Below are positions 49,859-59,497 of a stretch of 64,000 bases of DNA, piece after piece (within the stretch, counting starts at the first letter, position 1; each line of letters starts with the position of its first letter). Under the pieces are notes generated by a model. It did no database searches. It saw only the letters and a list, made by a program, of their open reading frames with translations, and was not told the DNA's origin. The position numbers and the translations under genes are program-made. This DNA comes from Actinomadura citrea (lineage in GTDB: Bacteria > Actinomycetota > Actinomycetes > Streptosporangiales > Streptosporangiaceae). Where the stretch lies: contig NZ_JACCBT010000001.1 in the NCBI RefSeq assembly GCF_013409045.1, positions 620,001 through 684,000 on the forward strand, given 5' to 3'.

Positions 49859-50062
49859 TCAGATGTCCATGTCCCCGCGCTTCACGCAGGCGATGAAGTG
49901 CGCGAACCCTGAGGGGGAGAGGGCCAGGTGGCCGGTGTCGGGTGCCTTGCTGTCCCTGATGCCGCGTCCCTCAGCGAGAGCGGCCACCTCCACACATTCT
50001 TCGCCGCCAGCACCACCTGTGCCGCTTCGCTGGGACTTGCGCCACATTGGCTTGCTCATCAC
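49859..50062 (-). CDS. DUF397 protein
   Basis: Protein of 67 residues; start GTG 50062 or ATG 50059. WRKSQRSGTGGAGGEECVEVAALAEGRGIRDSKAPDTGHLALSPSGFAHFIACVKRGDMDI is a typical DUF397 sequence with the SCVEVA-like and IRDSK motifs and final FIA. DUF397 proteins are small partners of XRE-DUF5753 regulators in the WhiJ/AbaA/BldB systems of actinomycetes. Overlaps the regulator stop by a few bases. The 128 bases downstream contain a minus-strand open stretch lacking a start codon, possibly a gene remnant. Confidence 0.9.
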   Translation of the reverse strand: MMSKPMWRKSQRSGTGGAGGEECVEVAALAEGRGIRDSKAPDTGHLALSPSGFAHFIACVKRGDMDI

Positions 50063-50868
50063 ATTGCCTCCATGACCTTGGCTATGAGATTCCGCGTGGA
50101 GTCTCGGGACAGGGCATCAGCGCCAATTCGGTCATACCGTACCCGGTAGTCATGGACCTTGGCAGGATCCGTGACTAGACGCCCGCCGCCAACCGCCGCC
50201 GACCAAGCCACTCCCTTTCGATCTACTTCGAGGAGGGTGAAGGAGCCATCAACTCCTGGATGTGCTCCTACGCTGCGCGGCACGGCACGAACGACGACGT
50301 TGCGGCGTTGGCTCACCTCGATCAGATGTGCAAGTTGTGCTCTCATGATCTCCATAGAGCCGATGATGTCCCAGAGGACTGACTCTTTGATCAGCACCCA
50401 GAGATTGGGTGGATGTGACCCTGACAGGACTTCCTGCCTCGCCACGCGCTCTTCGACTGCGGCATCCACATCTTCGATGTTCTGGCCGCCGATGATCAAC
50501 GCGCGCATGTAGTCCGGAGTCTGCAGGAGCCCATGGATCACCAGTGCTGAGTATGGGCTGATGGTTGAAGCTCGCCGTTCGTATGCGGCGAACTGCTGGA
50601 ACCAGTTCGGGTCGTGGCTGCTGTCAGCAAGGCCCCGAAGTCGGGCGAAGTGGCCACGAGTGCGCCAAATTCGATCAAGAGTTTCGGTGTGTCGTTGGGG
50701 GATTTTCGCGCTGCCCGATTCCCAGTTCGAAACTGTGGAATTATCAACGCCGCAGATCTGGGCTACATTCACCTGGGAAAGATTGCGCTCCTCGCGCCAA
50801 ACTCGCAGGTCAACGGACAACCAGTGCCACAGGTTGTGGTCGGGGTCCAAGCGATCCACTCGCGCCAT
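50059..50868 (-). CDS. XRE family regulator with DUF5753 ligand domain (WhiJ-like)
   Basis: Protein of 269 residues. The N-terminal helix-turn-helix is RVWREERNLSQVNVAQICGVDNSTVSNWESGSAKIPQ. The DUF5753 domain begins around residue 90 with WFQQFAAYERRASTISPYSALVIHGLLQTPDYMRALI and contains VGAHPGVDGSFTLLE. Such regulators, with DUF397 partners, control development and antibiotic production. Codon use is visibly less GC-biased than the neighbours, hinting at recent transfer. Divergent from the HATPase gene at 50967. Confidence 0.92.
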   Translation of the reverse strand: MARVDRLDPDHNLWHWLSVDLRVWREERNLSQVNVAQICGVDNSTVSNWESGSAKIPQRHTETLDRIWRTRGHFARLRGLADSSHDPNWFQQFAAYERRASTISPYSALVIHGLLQTPDYMRALIIGGQNIEDVDAAVEERVARQEVLSGSHPPNLWVLIKESVLWDIIGSMEIMRAQLAHLIEVSQRRNVVVRAVPRSVGAHPGVDGSFTLLEVDRKGVAWSAAVGGGRLVTDPAKVHDYRVRYDRIGADALSRDSTRNLIAKVMEAM

Positions 50869-50966
50869 TCAAGATCCTTCAACTAGGGATCACTGAACGA
50901 AACACGACAAGCGTAATCGGCGGCGGGAAGGTGTGGGCAGGGTTCAGGGAGAAAGGTGGCCCGGGG

Positions 50967-51395
50967 ATGAATGGCATTCAGGACATGCGGGACAAGCGTC
51001 CGTCAAAGGCGCCGAACGAGTTCGCTCTCCGCTGGCGCGCTTATCCCGAGAGCGTGTATCTGACGCGGTCGCTCGTGTCTCAGGCGTGTGAGGCATGGGG
51101 GCTGGCTCGTCTCGACTATGTCGGGCGGACGATCATGTCGGAGCTGGCGACGAACGCCGTGGTGCACGCCGTCGAGGGGCACGAGATCCAGGCGTGGGTC
51201 ACGCTCGTGGACCTTGCCATCGAGTTCCGGGTGTGGGACCCGTCCCACGCGCCACCGGTGGTACCGGAAGCCGATGTCGAGGCCGAGGGCGGGCGGGGCC
51301 TGATGATGGTGAGGCTCCTCGCTACGGGCGGCTGCGGATACCGGCACGTCGGCGGCGGTCGCGGCAAGGTCGTCTGGGCGCGGCTGACCCTCTAG
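50967..51395 (+). CDS. ATP-binding protein (HATPase_c, RsbW-like), WhiJ-cluster partner
   Basis: Protein of 142 residues from ATG 50967. YVGRTIMSELATNAVVHAVEG is the N box, VWDPSHAPP the modified G1 region and EGGRGLMMVRLLATGGCGYR the G2 box. Solitary GHKL domains of this type accompany XRE-DUF5753 and DUF397 genes and may act as anti-sigma kinases. Divergent from its regulator by 98 bases. Followed by a long nested hairpin. Confidence 0.9.
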   Translation: MNGIQDMRDKRPSKAPNEFALRWRAYPESVYLTRSLVSQACEAWGLARLDYVGRTIMSELATNAVVHAVEGHEIQAWVTLVDLAIEFRVWDPSHAPPVVPEADVEAEGGRGLMMVRLLATGGCGYRHVGGGRGKVVWARLTL

Positions 51396-51399
51396 AACT

Positions 51400-51476
51400 C
51401 CCGCCCGTCCGGCGAGCGGCCGCACCCGACCCCCTGGGGTGCGACCGCATTTCCCCCACCTCGCCGGACGGGCGGG
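51400..51476 (+). terminator. Long nested hairpin after the HATPase gene
   Basis: CCCGCCCGTCCGGCGAG (51400-51416) pairs perfectly over 17 bp with CTCGCCGGACGGGCGGG (51460-51476). The 43-base loop contains a second stem CGCACCC/GGGTGCG. It starts five bases after the stop. An unusually elaborate terminator, or a structured 3' end. Confidence 0.65.
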
Positions 51477-51516
51477 CTCAACGCCGACTGCGGGTCCGTG
51501 GATTCCTTGCTTAATC

Positions 51517-51562
51517 GGACTGCGGTCCGGTAACGTCATCGAACACAACCGGACCATAGTCC
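51517..51562. promoter_or_regulatory. Paired operator sites in the rhodanese promoter
   Basis: GGACTGCGGTCCGG (51517-51530) and, inverted, the complement of CCGGACCATAGTCC (51549-51562) agree at 12 of 14 bases. The first lies between TTGCTT (51507-51512) and TAACGT (51531-51536), the second between promoter and ribosome site. No regulator adjoins; the controlling protein must be encoded elsewhere. Confidence 0.5.
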
Positions 51563-51583
51563 TATTAATCAGGAGGTAGCGGC

Positions 51584-51910
51584 ATGACCGCACTCATCGC
51601 TCGCGACGAGCTGAAGGCCGCGATCGAGACGGGCTCCGTGACCGTCCTCGACACCCTGGGCGGCGAGTACTACGCCAAGCAGCACCTGCCCGGCGCCGTC
51701 GAGCTGGTCCTGGCCGACGTCGACGCCCAGGCGCCGACCCTGCTCCCTGACCGCGACGCCGCGATCGTCACCTACTGCTCGAACCCGGCATGCGCCAACA
51801 GTGGCCAGGTCGCCGACCGGCTCACCGCCCTGGGCTACACCAACGTCCGCAAGTACCGCGAGGGCATCCAGGACTGGGTGGAGGCCGACCTCCCCACCGA
51901 GTCCGCCTGA
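51584..51910 (+). CDS. Single-domain rhodanese
   Basis: Sulfurtransferase of 108 residues; ATG 51584 follows AGGAGG. SVTVLDTLGGEYYAKQHLPGAVEL and the active-site loop VTYCSNPACANSG, with the persulfide-bearing Cys, then GYTNVRKYREGIQDWVEADLP, cover the whole fold. The loop CSNPAC with two Cys is typical of ArsR-linked or detoxifying rhodaneses. Acts in sulfane-sulfur or polysulfide handling in the cytoplasm. Strong paired operators precede it. Confidence 0.93.
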   Translation: MTALIARDELKAAIETGSVTVLDTLGGEYYAKQHLPGAVELVLADVDAQAPTLLPDRDAAIVTYCSNPACANSGQVADRLTALGYTNVRKYREGIQDWVEADLPTESA

Positions 51911-52085
51911 GACGTCGGGGGAGGGCGACGCGAAAGCCCCTGCCCTCCTCCGACGGGTCCACCCCGGGTTCGATCGGGTGATCGCCGCCCCGGGGGTGGC
52001 GCTGGAGATCATCGGAGTCCCGGCCACGCGAGAACGCCGTGACCGGGGCCCCAGGGTCAGCTGTCTCGGAAGGTGCCGGGCCTCG

Positions 52086-52310
52086 CTAGTTGCGGTAGCG
52101 GAAGACGATCCGGCCGCGCGTCAGGTCGTACGGCGAGAGCTCCACCAGTACCCGGTCCTCCAGGTAGATCTTGATGTAGTTCTGGCGCATCTTGCCGCTG
52201 ATGTGCGCGAGCACGCGGTGGCCGTTCTCGAACTCCACGGTGAACATGGCGGCGCGCAGGCACTCGACGACCTTGCCTTCGAGTTCGAGGCCGTGCTTGT
52301 TCCTCGTCAT
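52086..52310 (-). CDS. infA: Translation initiation factor IF-1 (paralogue)
   Basis: Protein of 74 residues with the entire S1-like OB fold: [67 protein letters not shown]. Binds the 30S A site during initiation. It is not in the usual ribosomal operon next to rpmJ-rpsM, but overlaps the end of an acetyltransferase gene by four bases, so it is a second IF-1 as seen in many actinomycetes. Residue changes such as NYIKIYLED instead of HYIRILPED support a paralogue. Confidence 0.95.
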   Translation of the reverse strand: MTRNKHGLELEGKVVECLRAAMFTVEFENGHRVLAHISGKMRQNYIKIYLEDRVLVELSPYDLTRGRIVFRYRN

Positions 52311-53101
52311 CGGACCAGCTCCAGGTTGCTGCTCACCGACCGGGCCCCGATGCCCTCGACCAGTGCCGACGCCGCCTGGTTGGACTCCTGGACTTCGGCC
52401 CAGGCCGTGGCGAAACCGGAGCGGTGGAGCGTCCCCAGCGCGTGGGCCAGCAGGGCCCGCGCGATGCCGCGGCGCTGCTCGCCGGCCCGGACCGCGACCA
52501 GCCCGATGCGCGGCCGTCTGACCGTCACCACCCGGATCAGCCCCAGGTAGCGGTCCGGCGCCGCGGCCACCGCGTACTTCGACGGGTCGACGATGGTGTC
52601 GTCTTCGGAGCGGGGGAGCACCTCCGCGGGCATCGACTGCCACCACCCGACGGTCGCCTCGACCTCGTCACGGACAGCGCGGTCCACCGCGCGCAGCATG
52701 CCCTCGTCCGCCTGACCGGCGGGGACGATCGTCACGCCCGGAGGCGGCAGGACCTCTTCGAGCCCCGTGGCCCGCGGGTCGGTTGGGATGACGTACTCCC
52801 ACTCGCGGCGCCGGATCCTGAAACCGGCTCGGCGCCACCTGGCCGTCAATGCGACATCGGCTTCATCGACCACCGCGTACAGCGGTGCCGGCAGTTCCGC
52901 CGACATCGCCTCGGCGAGCTGGTCGAAGGCGGCGTCGTGCCAGGCGTCGATGCTGACGAACAGGCGTCCGTCGGGCCGGTGCTCCGCATATCCGCGGCCG
53001 ACCACCAGGTCGTCGTCCAGTGCGTGCCAGTGCCTGTCCGCGACGCGCGTGATTCTCACCGCGTGCTCGCTCAGGCCGGATGTAAAAGGCTTTGCGTTCA
53101 T
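52307..53101 (-). CDS. GNAT family N-acetyltransferase coupled to IF-1
   Basis: Protein of 264 residues from ATG 53101, with AAGGAGA six bases upstream. Two halves: an N-terminal domain of about 120 residues of unclear fold ([32 protein letters not shown]) and a GNAT core with [70 protein letters not shown]. Its stop overlaps the IF-1 start by ATGA. Substrate unknown; coupling to IF-1 hints at a link to translation or ribosome-directed antibiotics. Confidence 0.87.
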   Translation of the reverse strand: MNAKPFTSGLSEHAVRITRVADRHWHALDDDLVVGRGYAEHRPDGRLFVSIDAWHDAAFDQLAEAMSAELPAPLYAVVDEADVALTARWRRAGFRIRRREWEYVIPTDPRATGLEEVLPPPGVTIVPAGQADEGMLRAVDRAVRDEVEATVGWWQSMPAEVLPRSEDDTIVDPSKYAVAAAPDRYLGLIRVVTVRRPRIGLVAVRAGEQRRGIARALLAHALGTLHRSGFATAWAEVQESNQAASALVEGIGARSVSSNLELVR

Positions 53102-53324
53102 CGGAGTCTCCTTCAGGAGTGCCTCGATTTCAGGCGCTCCTGGCGACACCGATCGTCAGCCGCCGGACCGTGACGGGCTGAGGGAGCACCCATGGGTGAC
53201 AGGGTTCACGGGTCTCACCTCCTAGCGACGTCTTCACGGCCGAGCGCGACGGTATCAGCGCGGCGCCGCCTCGATCCAACCCTTTTTCCACCTTGATGGA
53301 CGCCGCACCGGCCCGAGCCGGGAT

Positions 53325-55256
53325 CTATTCGCGGGCGGCGACCAGGGCCGTGGGGGACGGCCTGGTCGCCGCCGCTGCGGTCAGGGCGGCGGCTGCGGCG
53401 GTGATGGCCGGGGCGGCCACGGTCAGCAGGCCGAGGAGGGTCCAGGGCACGGCGAGGACGCGCACGCCGTGCATCTTCGGAAAGAAGCCCGCCAAAGCCC
53501 CCGCTGCGACCAGGGCCCCCAGGGACAGGCCGATGAAGGTGACCGCCGCGGACTCGATGACGGCCATCCGGACGACCTGGGCGCGGGTCAGGCCGGTGGC
53601 GCGGGCGACGGCGAACTCGGTGCGGCGTTCGGCGGCGGCGATCACGACGGCGTTGATGACCGCGATGGCGGCGTAGAGGCCGGACATGCCCATCAGGACG
53701 GCCATGATCCCCATGGTGCCGCGCTGCTGGTCCGCCACTCTGGCGTCCGCCCACTGGTGAAGGGTGCGCACCTCGCCGCCTCCGGCGGCGCGGATCCGGG
53801 CGGCGACCGCCTGCGCCGATGTGCCGGGGGCGACCTGCACCAGGGTCTCCGTGGGCGCGTCCGCGAGCATCTCGGCAGGGACGAGGTCGCGCGGCACCAG
53901 GAAGTTGTCGCTGCCGTTCTCCAGGACTTCCGGCAGGCGCGCGACGGTGCGCAGCTCGACCTTGCGGGAGCCGATCCGTGCCGTGACGGTGCCGCTGCGG
54001 ACGCCTTCGGCGGCCAGCTGGGGGCCGATCGCGACGGTGCGGCCGTGCAGCGCGTCCAGGGAGCCGGAGCGCAGGGTGAGGCGGTGGGTGCGCCGGTAGG
54101 CGGCGCCGTCCACGGCGGTGATTCCCGAATAGCGGGTCTGCCGGTAGGAACGGCCTTCCACACGATGCCGGGACGTCACCGACATCTCGACCTGGCTCTG
54201 CGGGGACGCCAGGGCGACGCCGGGAATCTGCGGAATCCGGGCGGCGGCGGCCCCGTCCGAGCTGACCACCAGGTCGGCGGCGGTGATCCGTTCGAGGTCC
54301 GCGCCGGTGGCGCGGGCCAGCGAGTTCAGCGCGCCGGTCAGGCCGACCAGCAGGCCGACCAGGACGATGACGGGCGCGGCCGTCGAGGCGCTGCGCCGTA
54401 CCGCGTCGCGCAGGTTCGCCTGCGCCAGCTCGCCGAGCACGCCGGTGCGCAGCACCGTCCCGAGCACCCGGCCGACCAGCGGGACGGCGAGCGGGCTCAG
54501 CGCGCTGAGGGCGATCGATCCGAAGATCGACACGGCCATCCCGATCAGCAGGGCGCCCAGCAGGTCGGCGCCGTGCCCGGCCGTGACTAGCATGACCGTC
54601 AGGGCCAGGGAGGACACCCCCGACAGCCAGCGGCCGACGGTCATCACCCGGGCCGCGCGCGGGGCGTCGCGCAAGGCGTCCAGCGGACGGACCCGGGCCG
54701 CCCGATAGGAGGCGGACAGCACTCCGAAGACCGCGACGCCGATCCCCACGCCCGGCGACAGCAGCAGGATCCCGGGAGACCAGTGCGCGGAGAAGCCGCG
54801 GGGGAGCAGCCCGATTCCGATCAGCAGCCGGGCCTGGAGCCAGGTGCCCGGCACGCCCAGGAGGATCCCGAGGACGCTGCCCGCGAGGCCCAGCAGGAAC
54901 GCCTCGCCCAGCAGCAGCCTGACCAGTTGCGGACGGCTCCCGCCGAGCATGCGCAGCAGGGCGAGGTCCTTGCGCCGCTGCTCCACGGCGAAGGCGAACG
55001 TCGAGCCCACGATGAACACCGCCAGGAACATCGCCAGCGGTGTGGCCATGCCCAGCAGCGTGGCGGCCCCGACGTACCCCTCCCGGATCTGCTCGGCCGT
55101 CCGGCCGGAGGCGCCCGGCGGAATCTTCGGCTCGCCCGTCGAGACCAGCACGATCACCGACGACTGCACCAGCGCCACGCCCAGGGAGACGGTGAACAGC
55201 GCCCCGGCGAACAGCGGCCAGCGGTCCCGGACGGTGCTGGCGGAGATGCGCAGCAC
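53325..55256 (-). CDS. FtsX-like ABC transporter permease (MacB/duplicated type)
   Basis: Protein of 643 residues from GTG 55256. Two FtsX domains: residues 1-330 with SASTVRDRWPLFAGALFTVSLGVALV, TFAFAVEQRRKDLALLRMLGGSRPQLVRLLLGEAFLLGLAGSVLGILLG, and the C-terminal repeat with NAVVIAAAERRTEFAVARATGLTRAQVVRMAVIESAAVTFIGLSLGALVAAG. A large periplasmic-type domain lies between them. Works with the ATPase at 55260 in export or mechanotransmission. The two genes are separated by three bases. Confidence 0.92.
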   Translation of the reverse strand: MLRISASTVRDRWPLFAGALFTVSLGVALVQSSVIVLVSTGEPKIPPGASGRTAEQIREGYVGAATLLGMATPLAMFLAVFIVGSTFAFAVEQRRKDLALLRMLGGSRPQLVRLLLGEAFLLGLAGSVLGILLGVPGTWLQARLLIGIGLLPRGFSAHWSPGILLLSPGVGIGVAVFGVLSASYRAARVRPLDALRDAPRAARVMTVGRWLSGVSSLALTVMLVTAGHGADLLGALLIGMAVSIFGSIALSALSPLAVPLVGRVLGTVLRTGVLGELAQANLRDAVRRSASTAAPVIVLVGLLVGLTGALNSLARATGADLERITAADLVVSSDGAAAARIPQIPGVALASPQSQVEMSVTSRHRVEGRSYRQTRYSGITAVDGAAYRRTHRLTLRSGSLDALHGRTVAIGPQLAAEGVRSGTVTARIGSRKVELRTVARLPEVLENGSDNFLVPRDLVPAEMLADAPTETLVQVAPGTSAQAVAARIRAAGGGEVRTLHQWADARVADQQRGTMGIMAVLMGMSGLYAAIAVINAVVIAAAERRTEFAVARATGLTRAQVVRMAVIESAAVTFIGLSLGALVAAGALAGFFPKMHGVRVLAVPWTLLGLLTVAAPAITAAAAALTAAAATRPSPTALVAARE

Positions 55257-55259
55257 GGG

Positions 55260-56014
<755 letters not shown>

Positions 56015-56018
<4 letters not shown>

Positions 56019-57313
56019 CGCAGGGCCCGCAGGTCGACGCCGCGTGCCATGGCCTGGTAGCCCGCGTCGTTGGGGTGCAGACCGTCCTGGTACACATACG
56101 AGAGCCGCGGGCGGTCGGGGTCGGCGGGGTCGGCCATGATGCGGTCGGCGTCCAGGACCGCGTCGTAGGAACCGCTGGTCCGGATCCAGTGGTTGACGGC
56201 GTCGCGGTTCTTCTCCACCTGGGGCGTCCAAACGGGGAAGAGGGCGCCCTTCATCGGGAGGATGGTCGTCCCGACGACCTTGAGGCCGCGGGCCCGGGCG
56301 GCGCGGATCAGCTGCCGTTGGGCGGCGATGACCTGCGCGGCGGTCGCCGGTCCGCCCGGCCGCAGGCAGGGGTCGCCGGGGGTGTCGCGGATGTCGTTGG
56401 CGCCCAGGTGGACGATCACCGCCCGCACGCCGGGACGGTCCAGGACGTCGCGGGCGAACCGGGCGGTGGCCTTCTCCCCGCCGCACGCCGAGTCGTGCCG
56501 CAGGCGGTTGCCGCCGATGCCCGCGTTGACGACGCCGAGCGGGTCGCGGCCGGCGGCCAGGCGCTCGGCCAGCGCGTCCGGCAGCCGCGCGTCGGCGCCG
56601 GGCGCGGCTCCGACGCCGTCGATGAGCGAGTCGCCGAAGGCGACCACCGTGCCCGCGCCGTTCCCGCCGGTGACCTCCACGCCCGCCAGGTAGTACAGCG
56701 CGTCGGTGGAGCTGGTGTAGGCGCCGCCGCCCTCGTCGGACAGGTGGTCGCCGGAGGCGCGGTAGGCGGGCTGGGTGGTGAAGCGGTGGAAGGTCGCGGG
56801 CCCCGTCGCGCCGGTGAACCGCAGCGTGACCGCCAGCTTCTCCAGCGGCGCGGTGGTCAGCGGCACCGGATCACCGACGATCTCGGCGCCCGGCGCCACG
56901 GTGACGGACCGCGCCCCGCCGAAGGTCAGCGCCGCCGTGGTGCCCGGCCATGCCTGGGCGCCGCCCGCCGAGCGGGCGACGGCCGCGGCGGCGACCGGCA
57001 GGGGCCGGGTCCCGTACCGGTTGGACAGCCGGATCCGCACCTTCGCGCCGCCCGCGCTGAGCCGGACGACCTGGCGCAGCGAGTGGTCGCCGAAGCCTTC
57101 CACCGACCAGTTCGGCCCCTCGTCCTCGCCGCCGGCGATCGGGCGCTGCATCGCCGCGCCCCAGCTCTGCGACCAGCCCGTGGACCGGTGGGACGCCGCC
57201 TGCGCCGCGGCCGGGGCGGGACGGGGCCAGGCGTATCCGAGCCCGCCGATCAGCGCTGCCGCGGTGATGCCGGCCAGGGGCGCGGCCATCCGCGCGGGGA
57301 GCTTTCGTCTCAT
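56015..57313 (-). CDS. Secreted SGNH/GDSL-family lipase/esterase
   Basis: Protein of 432 residues with a signal peptide (LPARMAAPLAGITAAALIGGLGYA, to about 38). SGNH blocks: VVAFGDSLIDGVGA (Ser), VVNAGIGGNRL (Gly), VIVHLGANDI (Asn) and the C-terminal YVYQDGLHPNDAGYQAMA (Asp and His). The preceding 160 residues form a beta-rich accessory domain. Acts on an extracellular ester. It heads an operon with the ABC exporter and is divergent from a two-component system. Confidence 0.93.
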
Positions 57314-57439
57314 GCTCCGATCCCACCGCCGAGGCGCCGCCGGCCGCATCACGGTGATCCACCAACTTGGAGGTATGCCTGTCACTACCTCGGTGTTCGC
57401 GCGGGCCGGGCGGGTCACGGGGTCGGCTACCGTACGCCT

Positions 57440-58771
57440 GTGCCGAACGACCCGCCGCCCACCCTGCTGGCCGCGATGGGACGCCGCGGGTTCCTGCTGA
57501 CGGCCTGGCCTTGGCGCGCCGCCGGCTACCTGCTGTCGACCGTGGCCGTCGTGGTCGCGGCGGGCCTGCCGCTGCTGCTGCTCGGCATGCCGCTGCTCCT
57601 GGCCGCCGCCTCGGACGCCGCTCTCGGCGAGCGGGCGCTGCCCGCCGTCCTCGGCCTCCTGCTGGTCGCCGGGCTCGGGCCGGCGGCGACCATCCCGCTG
57701 ACCGGGGTGGAACGGCGCCGGCTCCGCATGGTGGACGTCCGCCCGGCGGGACCGGGGCATCGGCGGCCGCCCGAGCGGGGCGTCCTGCCGTGGCTCCGCA
57801 CCCGCTACACCGAGCCGGTCACCTGGCGCGCACTCGGCTACTTCCTGCTGCTGTCCGCCGCCGTCCCCGTCCTGTACGCGGCGCTGCTGTCCGCGCTGGC
57901 CTTCGAGTTCGGCGCCGTGGCCGCCCCGCTGATCCTGCTCGGCGGCGACGGACCGATGGTGCTCGGCCCGGTGACGATCGCCGACGCGGAGGCCGCGCTG
58001 CCCTACGCGGTCGCGGGGCTGGCGCTGCTGCCCGCCGTCCCGTACCTGCTGGCCCTGGTCGCCGGGGCGCAGGGCGCGCTCGCCCGGGCGCTGCTGCGCC
58101 ACGGCTCCGGTGAACGGCTCCAGGCCGAGCTGGTCGAGGTCGCGCGGTCCCGGGCCCGGCTGGTCGACGCGTTCGAGGCCGAGCGCCGCCGCATCGAGCG
58201 CGACCTGCACGACGGCGCCCAGCAGCGACTGCTCTCGCTCACCCTGAAGCTCGGGATCGCCCGCGTGGACCTGCCTCCCGGCTCACCGGCGGCCGACAGC
58301 GTCGCGGACGCCCACGCGGAGGCCAAACGGCTCATGACCGAGCTGCGGGAACTCGTCCACGGGATCCACCCCCGCGTCCTCACCGACCGGGGCCTGGCGG
58401 CGGCGCTGGGCGAGCTGGCCGACCGGTCCCCGCTCGCGGTCACCGTCGAGGCGGACCTGCCCGGACGGCCGCCCCGCCAGGTCGAGAGCACGGCCTACTT
58501 CGCCGCCGCCGAGGCGCTCACCAACGCCGCCAAGCACAGCGGCGCCGACCGGGCCGCGGTGTCCGCGCGCCTGGCCGGCGGAGTCCTCACCGTGGAGGTC
58601 GCCGACGACGGCGCGGGCGGCGCCGACCCGGCCCGCGGCACCGGGCTGACCGGCCTCGCCGACCGGGTGGCGGTGATCGACGGCAGACTGCTCGTGTCGA
58701 GCCCCGCCGGGGGCCCGACCCTCGTCCGTGTGGAGCTCCCTTGCGAACCGAACCGACCGCCGTCCGGGTAG
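57440..58771 (+). CDS. Sensor histidine kinase (NarL-type partner, HisKA_3)
   Basis: Membrane kinase of 443 residues from GTG 57440. Four or five helices in residues 15-225 surround a charged loop. The dimerisation/phosphorylation motif is FEAERRRIERDLHDGAQQRLLSLTLKLGIARVDL (His in RDLHDGAQ). The HATPase part has EALTNAAKHSGADRA and VADDGAGGADPARGTGLTGLADRVAVIDG. Overlaps the response regulator by 31 bases. Likely senses envelope stress and controls the divergent hydrolase-ABC operon. Confidence 0.92.
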   Translation: MPNDPPPTLLAAMGRRGFLLTAWPWRAAGYLLSTVAVVVAAGLPLLLLGMPLLLAAASDAALGERALPAVLGLLLVAGLGPAATIPLTGVERRRLRMVDVRPAGPGHRRPPERGVLPWLRTRYTEPVTWRALGYFLLLSAAVPVLYAALLSALAFEFGAVAAPLILLGGDGPMVLGPVTIADAEAALPYAVAGLALLPAVPYLLALVAGAQGALARALLRHGSGERLQAELVEVARSRARLVDAFEAERRRIERDLHDGAQQRLLSLTLKLGIARVDLPPGSPAADSVADAHAEAKRLMTELRELVHGIHPRVLTDRGLAAALGELADRSPLAVTVEADLPGRPPRQVESTAYFAAAEALTNAAKHSGADRAAVSARLAGGVLTVEVADDGAGGADPARGTGLTGLADRVAVIDGRLLVSSPAGGPTLVRVELPCEPNRPPSG

Positions 58772-59427
58772 TCCTCGCCGAGGACGGTGTCCTGCTGCGG
58801 GAGGGCCTGGCCGGGCTGCTCGCCAGGTTCGGCTTCGACGTCGTCGCCGCGGTCGACGACGCCGAGGCCCTGCTCGCGGCCGTCGCCGAGCACCGTCCCG
58901 ACCTGGTCGTCACCGACATCCGGATGCCGCCGGACTTCTCCGACGAGGGACTGCGCGCCGCCGTGCGGCTGCGGCGCGCCGACCCGGGCCTCGCGGTGGT
59001 GGCGCTCAGCCAGTACGTCGAACTGAGCTACGCAGCCGACCTGCTGGACTCCGGCGACGGCCGCCGGGTCGGCTACCTGCTCAAGGACCGGGTGGTGGAC
59101 GTCGCCGACTTCGTCGCCGCGCTGCGCCAGGTCCTCGACGGCGGCACGGTGGTGGACGCGCAGGTCATCCGGCAGCTCATCGGCCGCCGCCGGGACCCGC
59201 TCGCGGCGCTGTCCCCGCGCGAGCACGAGGTGCTCGCCCTGATCGCCGAAGGACACTCCAACGCCGCCATCGCCCGGCGGCTGGTCGTCACCGACGCGAC
59301 CGTGGGCAAGCACGTCCGCAGCATCCTGGCCAAGCTCGACCTCCCCCAGACCGATGACACGCACCGCAGGGTCCTCGCCGTCCTGACCTACCTCCGCGGC
59401 CGTCCCCCCGCCACGGGCCCCGCGTGA
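58741..59427 (+). CDS. NarL/FixJ-type response regulator
   Basis: Protein of 228 residues; TTG 58741 with GGAG five bases upstream. Receiver domain: VVLAEDGVLLREGLAG and VVTDIRMPPDFSDEG (phospho-Asp in TDIRM), with YLLKDR for the conserved Lys. LuxR-type helix-turn-helix: LSPREHEVLALIAEGHSNAAIARRLVVTDATVGKHVRSILAKLDL. Translationally overlapped with its kinase. Confidence 0.94.
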   Translation: MRTEPTAVRVVLAEDGVLLREGLAGLLARFGFDVVAAVDDAEALLAAVAEHRPDLVVTDIRMPPDFSDEGLRAAVRLRRADPGLAVVALSQYVELSYAADLLDSGDGRRVGYLLKDRVVDVADFVAALRQVLDGGTVVDAQVIRQLIGRRRDPLAALSPREHEVLALIAEGHSNAAIARRLVVTDATVGKHVRSILAKLDLPQTDDTHRRVLAVLTYLRGRPPATGPA

Positions 59428-59497
59428 ATCCGCGAGGCCCAGGGCGGGTTTCGAGGCCCTGAGCGATGGACCCGAAATCCACGCGAACGCGCCGCTG

